From Nioella nitratireducens (GTDB lineage Bacteria > Pseudomonadota > Alphaproteobacteria > Rhodobacterales > Rhodobacteraceae), in NCBI RefSeq assembly GCF_001879715.1, contig NZ_MNBW01000022.1:1-42849 (forward strand): a DNA stretch of 42,849 nucleotides, read 5' to 3'. Within the stretch, counting starts at the first letter, position 1, and each line of letters starts with the position of its first letter. Shown here in pieces: positions 25,585-33,018 of the stretch. The notes under the pieces were generated by a model. The model saw nothing but the letters and a program-made list of their open reading frames with translations, was not told the origin of the DNA and did no database searches. The translations under genes were made by a program, and so were the position numbers.

Positions 25585-26229
25585 TCACCCAAACCGCCGC
25601 CCCCCTTCCGTGAAGGTGTATTCATTGGCGATGATGCCGTCCTCAACGGACTCGTCCGAGGTAAGGTGGTCGTATTCGCTCTGAAGCTGGCGGTAGAGCC
25701 AGCGGGCAAGGTCGCGCAGCGCCTCGGTCACGATCTCCTCGGCGTCCTTGGTCGGCGGCTGCCAGGTCGGGCTGTCGCGCGTGACGTCGATCGACATGAT
25801 GTATTCGTGGTAGTAGCGCCCGCGATGGCTGACCTCGGCGGCAAGCTGGTGGAAATTCCGCCGCTGGATGGCCTGCAAGCGGTCGGCGATACTGTGCAAG
25901 GTTGCGTCCTGGGGCGCATAGTCCCGGATGTGCGCGGCCGCGCCCTTGGCGTGGGACCAGTAGCCTACGAAACAGGCACCGTCGCCCTGGCTCCAGAACC
26001 CGGAGAACCAGATGCAGGGCTTGGCCCGCGCCCCGCCTCCCATCAGGCGGACGGGGGTGGTCTTTAGACGGATGCCGAGGAGCTCACAGACCCGCTCGAA
26101 ATCCTCATAGACCGCTTCCCACCAATCGTCATGGAGGCCGAGCTCGCGATACCAGCTGAGCGCCTTATCCTTGGCTGCATCCGAGAGTTCCGGGAACTGG
26201 TAGACTGTTGTGCAGATAACCTCAGGCAT
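25585..26229 (-). CDS. Conserved plasmid protein, function unknown (214 aa)
   Basis: Starts MPEVICTTVYQFPELSDAAK and includes WYRELGLHDDWWEAVYEDF, then a glycine-rich stretch and CIWFSGFWSQGDGACFVGYW. Proteins like this are often labelled in databases as antitoxin of a stability system (from memory), but nothing in this sequence proves that. There is no visible signal peptide or membrane segment. It overlaps the end of the preceding 139-aa gene by eight bases, so they are coupled. Last in a run of small plasmid genes. Confidence 0.65.
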   Translation of the reverse strand: MPEVICTTVYQFPELSDAAKDKALSWYRELGLHDDWWEAVYEDFERVCELLGIRLKTTPVRLMGGGARAKPCIWFSGFWSQGDGACFVGYWSHAKGAAAHIRDYAPQDATLHSIADRLQAIQRRNFHQLAAEVSHRGRYYHEYIMSIDVTRDSPTWQPPTKDAEEIVTEALRDLARWLYRQLQSEYDHLTSDESVEDGIIANEYTFTEGGRRFG

Positions 26230-26641
26230 CGACGTCCTCCCCATTCAGCGCGGCGGCCAGCCATTCTTGCGTGCTGGTCCAGCCGACGGATTTGCGCGCG
26301 CCGAGGTCGATGACATGCGCGCCGCCGCCGAAGGCGTCGAGGCGGGGTCGGGAGCAGGTCAGGGCATACTGGAAGCCCCAGAGGCCGGTGAGATCAAACT
26401 CTTCCGCAATGCGCAGCACGAAGCGGATGACCGCCTCGACATCACCGTGCTCGTCGTCATGGATCCAGAGGGTGCTGCCTTCGGGCGCGTCCTGGCGCAC
26501 GAGGTCGAAGCCTGCGACCTCCGGGTCCTCGGCATCCTGATCGGCTTCGCGCAAGCTCTGGAACAGGGCGAGCGCGCGGGCAGCTTTGTCGGGGGTGCCA
26601 ACGTCGAGCAGGCACGAGAAATGGGTGAAGTAATCCGCCAT
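26222..26641 (-). CDS. Conserved hypothetical protein (139 aa)
   Basis: An acidic soluble protein beginning MADYFTHFSCLLDVGTPDKA, with LWIHDDEHGDVEAVIRFV and LWGFQYALTCSRPRLDAFGGG. No known catalytic motif. GGAGG is placed six bases before the start. It is coupled by overlap to the 214-aa gene and may work with it. Function unknown. Confidence 0.7.
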   Translation of the reverse strand: MADYFTHFSCLLDVGTPDKAARALALFQSLREADQDAEDPEVAGFDLVRQDAPEGSTLWIHDDEHGDVEAVIRFVLRIAEEFDLTGLWGFQYALTCSRPRLDAFGGGAHVIDLGARKSVGWTSTQEWLAAALNGEDVDA

Positions 26642-26664
26642 TGGGACCTCCTGAATGGGGAAGA

Positions 26665-26682
26665 CCCGGCCAAATGGCCGGG
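26665..26682. repeat. Perfect 7-bp hairpin
   Basis: CCCGGCC, loop AAAT, GGCCGGG, in the 75-base gap between the 65-aa gene and the 139-aa gene. Possibly an mRNA-processing hairpin within the operon or a weak terminator. Confidence 0.55.
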
Positions 26683-26716
26683 CGCTATGTGGGGATGAGG
26701 GGGTGGTCGGGAGCGA

Positions 26717-26914
26717 TCAGCTGGCAGGATCGTCGCCCGCCGCCTGTCGCGCGGCATGCGCACAAAGCATCTGCAGGTAGAAGCGCTTGCGCGCCGTCCG
26801 GAAGCTGCGCACGGCGCGCGTGTCCGGGTGAAGCGCCCGGACCGCCGCGCGCAGGACGGCGTAGGGCGACGCCGTCGCCGGCAAGCCGAGGCGCTGATAT
26901 GCTGGATCGGTCAT
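26717..26914 (-). CDS. Small J-domain-like protein (65 aa)
   Basis: The layout resembles a shortened DnaJ J-domain: AYQRLGLPATASPYAVLRAA, then ALHPDTR with an HPD motif at the turn, then a basic helix. It lacks the longer fourth helix and any other domain. J-domains stimulate Hsp70, but here the helices are alanine/arginine-rich and the match may be chance. It starts one base after the DUF6915 stop, in the same operon-like run. Confidence 0.6.
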   Translation of the reverse strand: MTDPAYQRLGLPATASPYAVLRAAVRALHPDTRAVRSFRTARKRFYLQMLCAHAARQAAGDDPAS

Positions 26915-26915
26915 G

Positions 26916-27293
26916 TCAGCTGACCGCGACCACGGGCGAGGCGAGATGCGGATCGACCTGCGCCTCGATCCGCTCGGACCGGCCCATCCAGGGTTCGGGC
27001 CGGATGGCCTTCACCCAGTCGGCGAAGCTTGGGATGAAGCCGAGGTCTTCCTTGACATGCTGCTCGCCGACCCAGCGGGTCGGAATGATGCGCCCGTTCG
27101 AGAGGGTGAGGGTCGGCCCGAAGATCGTCTCGGCCATGAAGATGCCCTCGGCATGGTGGCGCAGTGCCCGGTGCCGAAAGTCGGCTGTGATCTCCTTGCT
27201 CTGGTCGAACCAGGAATGCACCGCGATGAAATCATCGACCGTGCCGCCCCATTTCTTCACCGAGGACAGGGCGTGGTGATAGGGATGTGCCAT
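26916..27293 (-). CDS. DUF6915-type protein (125 aa)
   Basis: Begins MAHPYHHALSSVKKWGG and continues with WFDQSKE, RHRALRHHAEGIF and GEQHVKEDLG, the signature of this small family in plasmids and phages of Alphaproteobacteria. The many histidines (HPYHH, RHRALRHH) could bind metal, but no function is established. GAGGGGG precedes the ATG at 27293; a longer frame upstream has low-complexity sequence and no ribosome site. Ten bases separate it from the DUF6878 gene. Confidence 0.75.
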   Translation of the reverse strand: MAHPYHHALSSVKKWGGTVDDFIAVHSWFDQSKEITADFRHRALRHHAEGIFMAETIFGPTLTLSNGRIIPTRWVGEQHVKEDLGFIPSFADWVKAIRPEPWMGRSERIEAQVDPHLASPVVAVS

Positions 27294-27303
27294 CGCCGCC
27301 CCC

Positions 27304-27795
27304 TCAGAAATCGTGCGTGTAGAGTTCGGACGAGGTGAAGCGCTCGTTGAACTCCAGATGGATACAGCGTGCGGATGCGTCGAAGCAGAACTCGCCGTAA
27401 GCGCCGTCGTTGTTTTCCCAACCGCCATAGGCGTCGGAGAGGAAGTCGTAGGCCAGCTGCTCGACGACATCTTCCAGCGAGAGCTGCCGCATCTCGACCT
27501 CGGGGTCGTCCCAGGTCAGTGCCGCATAGGCGATCTCGGTCGCCGGGAACTCGACGGCGGTCTCGCCGGACCAGGCGCCGATGCTTTCGATCTGGCCGCT
27601 GTCCCCGGCAACGTCGAAGGTCACAGTGACATGGGTGATGCCGGCGGCAATGAGACCATCGAAGAGCCGGTCTTTGTTGCCCGGGCGCAGAGCGAGGGTC
27701 CGGGCGGTGCGTTCGGCATGCGCGGCAAGGATCACCCCGAAATCGACGGTGGAAGGCCGCAGCGGGGCGGCCAGAGTGGGTTCAGTCTGGGTCAT
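27304..27795 (-). CDS. DUF6878-type protein (163 aa)
   Basis: Starts MTQTEPTLAAPLRPSTV; the body has ITHVTVTFDVAGDSGQIESI, DVVEQLAYDFL and GWENNDGAYGEF, characteristic of DUF6878. The D/E-rich surface and its position among the plasmid accessory genes suggest a DNA-mimic or adaptor, but that is speculation. The start at 27795 is chosen because the longer frame upstream translates into the gap before the next gene. Confidence 0.7.
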   Translation of the reverse strand: MTQTEPTLAAPLRPSTVDFGVILAAHAERTARTLALRPGNKDRLFDGLIAAGITHVTVTFDVAGDSGQIESIGAWSGETAVEFPATEIAYAALTWDDPEVEMRQLSLEDVVEQLAYDFLSDAYGGWENNDGAYGEFCFDASARCIHLEFNERFTSSELYTHDF

Positions 27796-27898
27796 GGATA
27801 ACTCCGTTCGGTGAGGACAGGTCAGACCCCCCGGGTGGCGCACTCTTCTGGCCCCCGAAGGCTCAAACCCTTCCCAGCCCTCCTCTGTCTCTCGGGCG

Positions 27899-28417
27899 TC
27901 ACGCCGCGATCTGCAGCGCCCGGGCGGCAAAAGCGCGCCACAGCGGATCGACCAGACGCGCATCCAGCAGATCAGCACGGTGACGCAGCCGCTGCGCCAA
28001 TTCAGGCTCGTGCCAATCAATGGCACGGCCAGCCTGGGCGCGAAGTTGAACCGCCTCGGTCACGACGGCCCGCGCCTCAAGGGCATTGGCGACAGGGTGG
28101 CACCAAGCCACAGCGCCATGACTGGCGGCCCCGGCAAGAACCAGGCGCTGGTCGCAATCAAGGATAGCCAGAAGCTGCGGCGCTGCATCGGAGCCGTTGT
28201 CCTCGGCAAGCTCAAACGCCCCCTGCATGGCATCAGCCAAGGTCGCAAAACGCTCAACGACCACGGGGGCAGCGGTGCCCGACATCAACGCTGCAGGCGT
28301 CCGGTGCATCCGCGTCAGCGCGAAAGGCAGGCTGGGATTAGAAGCGACAGTCCCACCATTTGCGACAGGACCCATCGGGCGCGGGCTCGGTTGGAGCGGC
28401 AGGGGAAGATCAAACAT
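27899..28417 (-). CDS. Unrecognised protein (172 aa)
   Basis: Starts MFDLPLPLQPSPRPMG. The first 45 residues are proline-rich and probably unstructured; the rest is alanine-rich and helical (VERFATLADAMQGAFELAE, LVLAGAASHGAVAW). No motif is recognised. GGAGA lies nine bases before the ATG, and a strong hairpin separates it from radC upstream. Its frame has the codon bias of its neighbours, which supports it as a real gene. Confidence 0.6.
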   Translation of the reverse strand: MFDLPLPLQPSPRPMGPVANGGTVASNPSLPFALTRMHRTPAALMSGTAAPVVVERFATLADAMQGAFELAEDNGSDAAPQLLAILDCDQRLVLAGAASHGAVAWCHPVANALEARAVVTEAVQLRAQAGRAIDWHEPELAQRLRHRADLLDARLVDPLWRAFAARALQIAA

Positions 28418-28475
28418 AGCAATGTCTCCAACGGCGCGGGAAGCCACTCTCCCCGCCTCATCCGTCAAAGACCAA

Positions 28476-28507
28476 ACCGCCGCCCTCTTCCTCGAAGGGG
28501 CGGCGGT
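28476..28507 (-). terminator. Hairpin downstream of radC
   Basis: Stem ACCGCCGCCC / GGGCGGCGGT with an inner CTTC / GAAG and a CTC loop, 20 bases past the radC stop. Minus-strand sequence after it is TTTGGTCTTT. Probably a terminator or attenuator between radC and the 172-aa gene. Confidence 0.65.
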
Positions 28508-28526
28508 AGCAAGTCTGGTGCCACGA

Positions 28527-28967
28527 TCAGAGCTTGCCGAGGGCCCGCAGGCTCAGCTCCGTTCCGGCACCGACGATGATGTGGTCATGCAGCGTGAGGC
28601 CGAGATACTTGCAGCCCTTCTGGATCTCCTTGGTCATGCTGAGATCCGCCTCGGACGGCGTCGGATCACCCGACGGGTGGTTATGGATCAGGATCAGGGC
28701 GCTGGCGTTCAGCATCAGCGCCCGCTTGATCACCTCGCGCGGATAGACCGGGACATGATCGACCGTGCCGGTCGACAGAAGCTCATCGGAAATGATGCGG
28801 TTCTTGCGGTCGAGGTAGAGGACGTGGAAGCGCTCGACTGGGCCGCGGACGGTCAGCGCGCAGTAGTCCATCAGCGCCTGCCAGCTGCCGATAACCGGGT
28901 TCTGGCTGAGATAGCGGCCGAGGATATCGCGGGCCTCGAGAATGACGGTTTCTTCCTGGGGAGTCAT
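28527..28967 (-). CDS. radC: RadC-like JAB-domain protein (146 aa)
   Basis: JAB/MPN+ fold with a complete metal site: E45 in PVERFH, HNHPSGDPTPSEAD at residues 95-108 giving H95, H97 and D108. It is shorter than chromosomal RadC because the N-terminal helix-hairpin-helix part is missing, as usual for plasmid copies. The biochemical role of these proteins is still debated; metal-dependent isopeptidase or nuclease functions have been proposed. The ATG at 28967 follows a leader with two strong hairpins. Confidence 0.88.
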   Translation of the reverse strand: MTPQEETVILEARDILGRYLSQNPVIGSWQALMDYCALTVRGPVERFHVLYLDRKNRIISDELLSTGTVDHVPVYPREVIKRALMLNASALILIHNHPSGDPTPSEADLSMTKEIQKGCKYLGLTLHDHIIVGAGTELSLRALGKL

Positions 28968-28986
28968 GGGTGTCTCGCTGAAATGC

Positions 28987-29032
28987 GCACGCCGAAGCCC
29001 CCTGCCCTTTCTGGGCAAAGCCAACGGCGTGC
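28987..29032. repeat. Nested hairpin in the radC leader
   Basis: GCACGCCG (28987-28994) pairs with CGGCGTGC (29025-29032), and TGCCC-TTTCT-GGGCA (29003-29017) forms the tip. It ends about 20 bases before the radC start, so it may control translation. Confidence 0.6.
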
Positions 29033-29048
29033 ATGTTGAGAAATAGCT

Positions 29049-29081
29049 GCAGCGACCGCCCCGGTGTCGGGCGATCGCTGC
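29049..29081. repeat. Second hairpin in the DUF932-radC gap
   Basis: GCAGCGA (29049-29055) pairs with TCGCTGC (29075-29081), with an inner GCCC / GGGC. It lies just past the DUF932 stop and could be its terminator. Confidence 0.6.
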
Positions 29082-29093
29082 GTGGGGGCTCTG

Positions 29094-30293
29094 TCAGCCG
29101 ACCCGGTCGAGGAGCTTCTTGGCGCGCCCTTCCATGTCGAGGCGGGCATCCTGCTGGGTCTTGTCGCGCGCAAGCCGCGTGATGCCCTGCACGAAGTCGA
29201 AGATACTCTCGGGCGGGCGGCCTTCCTCCATCAGCACTTTCTCGATGATCTTGCCGGACTCCGCCTTCGAGAAGCCCCGCTTGCGCAGGAAATCCGCGCG
29301 ATCCTCATCGCTGCGCGCCACGATCTGCTGTCGCGCAGCCTTGATGCCGTTCACGAAGCCCTGCGGCGAGGAATTGGCAAACCGCGTGAGCGCCGGGGCC
29401 GCCTCATGGGCAAAGCGCGAGGCCGCGTATTTCGAATGGCGGATCCGGATCTCCTGAAAATCCTCGACGCCCCAGAGGTTGCGGTTCTGGCACACTGCCC
29501 GCAGGTAGAAGCTCGCCATGCCGAGGGTCTTGGCGCCCACCTCCGAATTCCAGCAGTAAAAGCCCCGGAAGTAGAGATCGGGGGAGCCGTCGGGCAACTT
29601 GCCCGCCTCGATCGGGTTGCGATCATCGACCAGGAACAGGAAGACATCGCGGTCCGAGGCATAAAGCGTGGTCGTGTCGCGGCTGATCTCGACATCAGGG
29701 TTGTAGACCCCGGTCGACCAGTCGAGCACGCCCGGCACCTTCCAGCGCGTGTCGCCGGTGCCATTGCCCGCGATGCGCTGCACCGCCTCGACCAGCTCGA
29801 AATCGTGGATGCGGCCGTAATCGGGGCCGGTCACGGCGCGCAGTTCCGTGCGGCCATCCTCGGTCTCAAAAGTCTTCACCTGCTCGGCGCGGTGGTTGGT
29901 CAGACCATATTGCAGATTGATCCCCGCCAGCGGCGCGGGCAACTGCCGCAGGTAGGACGCCGGCGCGCCGACGATGCTGGCAAGCTGGCCGAACGCCCAA
30001 TGCGTCGGCGCGACCGGTTCTTGTGCCTTCGGCAGCATCAGATGCAACCGCTCGGGGTTGTCGCGCGCAGCCTCGACGCGGATGTCAGCCGTCTGCACCA
30101 CACGGCTGCGGCTGCGCTCCGACCGGCCTTTCACATTAGCCCAGAGATCATCGAGCGACAGATACCGCTCGTCATCCGGGCGGTTGAACCATTCGGACGA
30201 CACTCGCCCGTTCCGCTCTCCCCGGCTCACATCCACTTTCCAGCCACCCGCCCGCGTCGGCTGCACCGGATCCAGAACTTCTACAACGCCCAT
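29094..30293 (-). CDS. DUF932 protein (399 aa)
   Basis: Phage/plasmid-like DUF932 protein. WAFGQLASIVGAPASYLRQL, LRAVTGPDYGRIHDFELV, FRGFYCWNSEVGAKTLG and ICRNLWG-type VCQNRNLWG are the usual conserved parts, and the C-terminus (about 320-399) is helical and basic. Function is not established; the family is frequent on conjugative elements beside radC and ssb. First gene of a minus-strand run that reaches 25585. The 234 bases upstream to the next gene show no other gene. Confidence 0.85.
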   Translation of the reverse strand: MGVVEVLDPVQPTRAGGWKVDVSRGERNGRVSSEWFNRPDDERYLSLDDLWANVKGRSERSRSRVVQTADIRVEAARDNPERLHLMLPKAQEPVAPTHWAFGQLASIVGAPASYLRQLPAPLAGINLQYGLTNHRAEQVKTFETEDGRTELRAVTGPDYGRIHDFELVEAVQRIAGNGTGDTRWKVPGVLDWSTGVYNPDVEISRDTTTLYASDRDVFLFLVDDRNPIEAGKLPDGSPDLYFRGFYCWNSEVGAKTLGMASFYLRAVCQNRNLWGVEDFQEIRIRHSKYAASRFAHEAAPALTRFANSSPQGFVNGIKAARQQIVARSDEDRADFLRKRGFSKAESGKIIEKVLMEEGRPPESIFDFVQGITRLARDKTQQDARLDMEGRAKKLLDRVG

Positions 30294-30527
30294 CGGCTAT
30301 CTCCCGTGACAGGCGCCGGGAGCCACTCTCCCAGCCCTCAACCTGTCGCGAAAGCAGTCAGCCTTTCTTTCACTCTTCAGGAGAGGCACGAGCGGCAGCA
30401 ATGCGGGACGATGCGGGCGCTCGCTGCGCCTGCGCCATCTCCGAATTTCTTACCCAGATTCGGTTGTGCCAGCACAGTATGTGTCCATATCTAGATGTGC
30501 GCGGGGAATCTCAGACTTAGCGGGTGA

Positions 30528-31604
30528 ATGGTGAGCAAGATGCAGGATGAAGAGGGCAAGACCGACGAACTGCCACAAGGCGTTACGATTCCGAGCGATC
30601 TTCAGTTTTCCGCCAGAATGTTTGCAGATGAGGACTACGCCAAGGAGGCGATGTACAAGTTGCATTCCGTTCTCAGCGTCATCAGTCAATCCATTGACCT
30701 AGCCAACCTGGATGGCGTCACCGTCGCCTTCGACTACGACGAGGCACTAGCTGATCTTGATCGTGGATATAAGACAACCTACACACTCACCGCCACCAAA
30801 GGTGTCGCCATCGGTGTTGCAATGGCACCCACGGTAATTCGCGACGGTGTGATCAAAACGCATCTAGTACTTAACGCGAACTACGCGCTCAGCATCCTAG
30901 AAGAACCCGGGGAGGAAACCGAATACTTCTGGCAATCGCTTCATCTAGTTGCGCACGAATGCGCGCATGTGGAGGTGACAGCAGCATTTGACAGGTCTTT
31001 CCCCGGGTTTCTTCTTCAGAAAACACATAGAAATATCCTAGACAACATGCGCTGGCAGGTAATTCTGGCAACGTGGGATGAGTATGCAGTATGCCGCATC
31101 GCCGGCTCTATCGGATATGACCCCGCAGAGGGTTACCTCGAAACCTTGGTCAAGGTGTTGGGCGATACCAGGGGCCAATGCTATGAGCTGATCAAGGCAT
31201 ATCGGACCCACGGGGATGTTGGGCAGATTGTAGGGGAAGTGTATGGCAAGCTCGGCGATCTGCTAAAGTATTCATCTTACTTTGTGGGTGCCGCAGCCGC
31301 GCAGGAAACCCCAGAAACGCATCCGCCTGCTCTCACCGACGAGTCTGAGTTTGGGTGGTTTGCTCCGTTCTACGAACGCTTAATTGAAGTGCACGAAGCG
31401 CTTTGGAGCGAATTTGGGAAATGGAAGAATCTGGATGCCTTCGAGGCAATTGGCGATGTCTTAGAGGACATGGCTGAGAGTATTGGTGTCGAAGCTTCGC
31501 GCGAGTCCGACGACTTAATTAATTTCAGTATTCCATACCGACCAGAAAGCATGCCCGACATTGCCATGACGAACCCGTTAATGCGTGCACTGCTCGGCAA
31601 ATAG
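30528..31604 (+). CDS. Orphan HExxH zincin-like protein (358 aa)
   Basis: Not recognised as a known family. It carries LHLVAHECAHVEV, an HExxH metalloprotease motif at residues 143-147, and ATWDEYAVCRIAGSIG about 30 residues later could supply a third ligand. The first 40 residues are acidic and the last 100 helical; no signal peptide or membrane segment, so it acts in the cytoplasm. GC content and codon use are visibly lower than in neighbouring genes, which suggests separate acquisition. The ATG at 30528 is used, but an ATG at 30540 is also possible. It stands alone on the plus strand. Related in principle to M78/ImmA-type zincins, but without their helix-turn-helix partner. Confidence 0.7.
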   Translation: MVSKMQDEEGKTDELPQGVTIPSDLQFSARMFADEDYAKEAMYKLHSVLSVISQSIDLANLDGVTVAFDYDEALADLDRGYKTTYTLTATKGVAIGVAMAPTVIRDGVIKTHLVLNANYALSILEEPGEETEYFWQSLHLVAHECAHVEVTAAFDRSFPGFLLQKTHRNILDNMRWQVILATWDEYAVCRIAGSIGYDPAEGYLETLVKVLGDTRGQCYELIKAYRTHGDVGQIVGEVYGKLGDLLKYSSYFVGAAAAQETPETHPPALTDESEFGWFAPFYERLIEVHEALWSEFGKWKNLDAFEAIGDVLEDMAESIGVEASRESDDLINFSIPYRPESMPDIAMTNPLMRALLGK

Positions 31605-31672
31605 CTGCCGTTCAAATAAATTGCATCATCGGCCAAAGTCGACTCGAAGCTACATTGTAGCAGCGCAGCGAA

Positions 31673-31694
31673 CCCGGCGGGTTGCCCCGCCGGG
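31673..31694 (-). terminator. Strong hairpin after ssb copy 2
   Basis: CCCGGCGGG and CCCGCCGGG around TTGC, same sequence and position as after ssb copy 1. Confidence 0.5.
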
Positions 31695-31718
31695 CCCGAG
31701 GGGGAGACCCCGTTCCTT

Positions 31719-32123
31719 TCAGAACGGGATCTCGTCGTCGCGGTCGACCAGCTCGGGGTTTTCGGTCTCGGCCGACTTCGGGCGGCTCAGGAAGTCGACC
31801 TTCTCGGCGATGATCTCGCAGCCGTAGCGGTCGTTCCCCATGCTGTCGATCCACTTGGTATAGTGGATGCGGCCGTGGACGAGGACCTTCATGCCCTTTT
31901 CGCAATGCTCCGCGACCGTCTTGCCGAGACCGTTGAAGCAGGTGATGCGGTGCCATTCGGTGTCCATGACCCGGTAGCCGTTCTCGTCGCGCAGGACGCG
32001 ACCTTCCGAGAGGCGGGGGCGGGAGGTGGCGAGGCTGAAGTTGGTGATCTTGGTGCCGCCCTGGGTGGTGCGGACTTCGGGGGTCTGACCGATGTTGCCG
32101 GCGAGGATGACGATGTTCTGCAT
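31719..32123 (-). CDS. ssb: Single-stranded DNA-binding protein, copy 2 (134 aa)
   Basis: Starts MQNIVILAGNIGQTPE and is otherwise as copy 1, with the same acidic DRDDEIPF tail. Differences from copy 1 are V5I, K14T, T17V and N122T or close to it; all are conservative or surface. Upstream about 40 bases match copy 1 almost exactly, so both use the same translation signals. Both copies appear intact, so the element can make extra SSB or two differently regulated forms. Confidence 0.92.
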   Translation of the reverse strand: MQNIVILAGNIGQTPEVRTTQGGTKITNFSLATSRPRLSEGRVLRDENGYRVMDTEWHRITCFNGLGKTVAEHCEKGMKVLVHGRIHYTKWIDSMGNDRYGCEIIAEKVDFLSRPKSAETENPELVDRDDEIPF

Positions 32124-32272
32124 GATAAGCTCCTGTGTTTCCTGTCTTCGGGAACGTCCCTTCGACAAGACCCTGAAAAAGCCCGGCGGGTGACGCGTGC
32201 ACGGTGGACAGCATGGACATCGGAAACCCCCAAAGGCCCGGGGTGGAGCGGGCAGGACGCCACAGGCGGCCA

Positions 32273-32346
32273 ACACGGCCCGGGCTGACGCGGGGTTGCG
32301 CGCAGGAGACCGAACGGGATTAGGGGATTGTCAGTCGAAGGGATGG
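32273..32346. other. 74-bp block identical in both ssb modules, right copy
   Basis: Identical to 5668-5741. See that entry. The adjacent stretches 32206-32272 and 32347-32480 have diverged from the left copy. Confidence 0.6.
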
Positions 32347-32548
32347 ACCAAAAGCCAGAGAGGCGCGGGGAGCCCATGCCAGACCTTGTCATCCTGCCAG
32401 TCGGAACCGCCTGAACCCAAGCCCAGCACGCAAGGCAGCAGATACTTTGGATCAACCAACCCTCGCCCCCTGCGCCCTGCCTACGGGAGTTGCGGGGTCA
32501 TGCCACGACGGGAATCGATACCGGAACACTTAGGCCACAAGGCATTGC

Positions 32549-32860
32549 ATGGCTGACTACGACATCGAGGCGCTGTCGCTCACCAAGTTGAAGAAAATGC
32601 AGAAGGACGTCGCCAACGCGATCTCCACCTAAGAGGATCGACAGAAAGCGGAAGCCCGCACCAAGGTGGAAGCTGTGGCCAGAGAAATGGGCTACTCCCT
32701 GGCGGAACTGGTCGGGACAGATAGCAAACCCAAACGCGCCCCAGTCGCACCAAAGTACCAGCACCCTGACAACCCGACCATCACCTGGTCCGGTCGTGGG
32801 CGTAAACCGCCGTGGTTCGTGGACGCGCTAGCTGCTGGCACAACTGCCGGTGATCTGGAA
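32549..32860 (+). pseudogene. H-NS/HvrA-family gene broken by an in-frame stop
   Basis: The frame reads MADYDIEALSLTKLKKMQKD to AIST, then TAA at 32630-32632, then continues in frame with EDRQKAEARTKVEAVARE, MGYSLAELVGT and the DNA-binding signature TWSGRGRKPPWFVDAL. That signature is the core of HvrA/H-NS proteins. A TAC-to-TAA change at codon 28 would explain the break. Sequence after GDLE is not H-NS-like and runs to a stop at 33055, close to the IS1182-type element, so the 3' end may have been lost too. A GTG at 32666 could restart translation of the DNA-binding half. Confidence 0.8.
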
Positions 32861-33018
32861 ACCCGCTCAGAGTTTACCAACCCTGCGGCTAAAGTGCCCG
32901 AGGCTGCGCGTTGCCTGATCCGGTCATTTTGGCCTGGCGCCGCGCAGGAAAAGAGTGGCCTCATATGGGCAGCCAGTGTGGCTGACCTGCACCCTTCGAG
33001 CGACCGTAACAGACGGCG

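Larger units (their letters stand above)
31671..32632. repeat. Right copy of the ssb-hns direct repeat
   Basis: Same order and orientation as 5062-6030: hairpin, ssb, upstream segment, 74-base block, hns start. Recombination between the copies would release or duplicate about 26.6 kb, including the whole defence island. Confidence 0.85.

Noticed and set aside
29064-30494. Plus-strand frame of 476 codons
   Set aside because: Antisense to DUF932, with no ribosome site and no motif.
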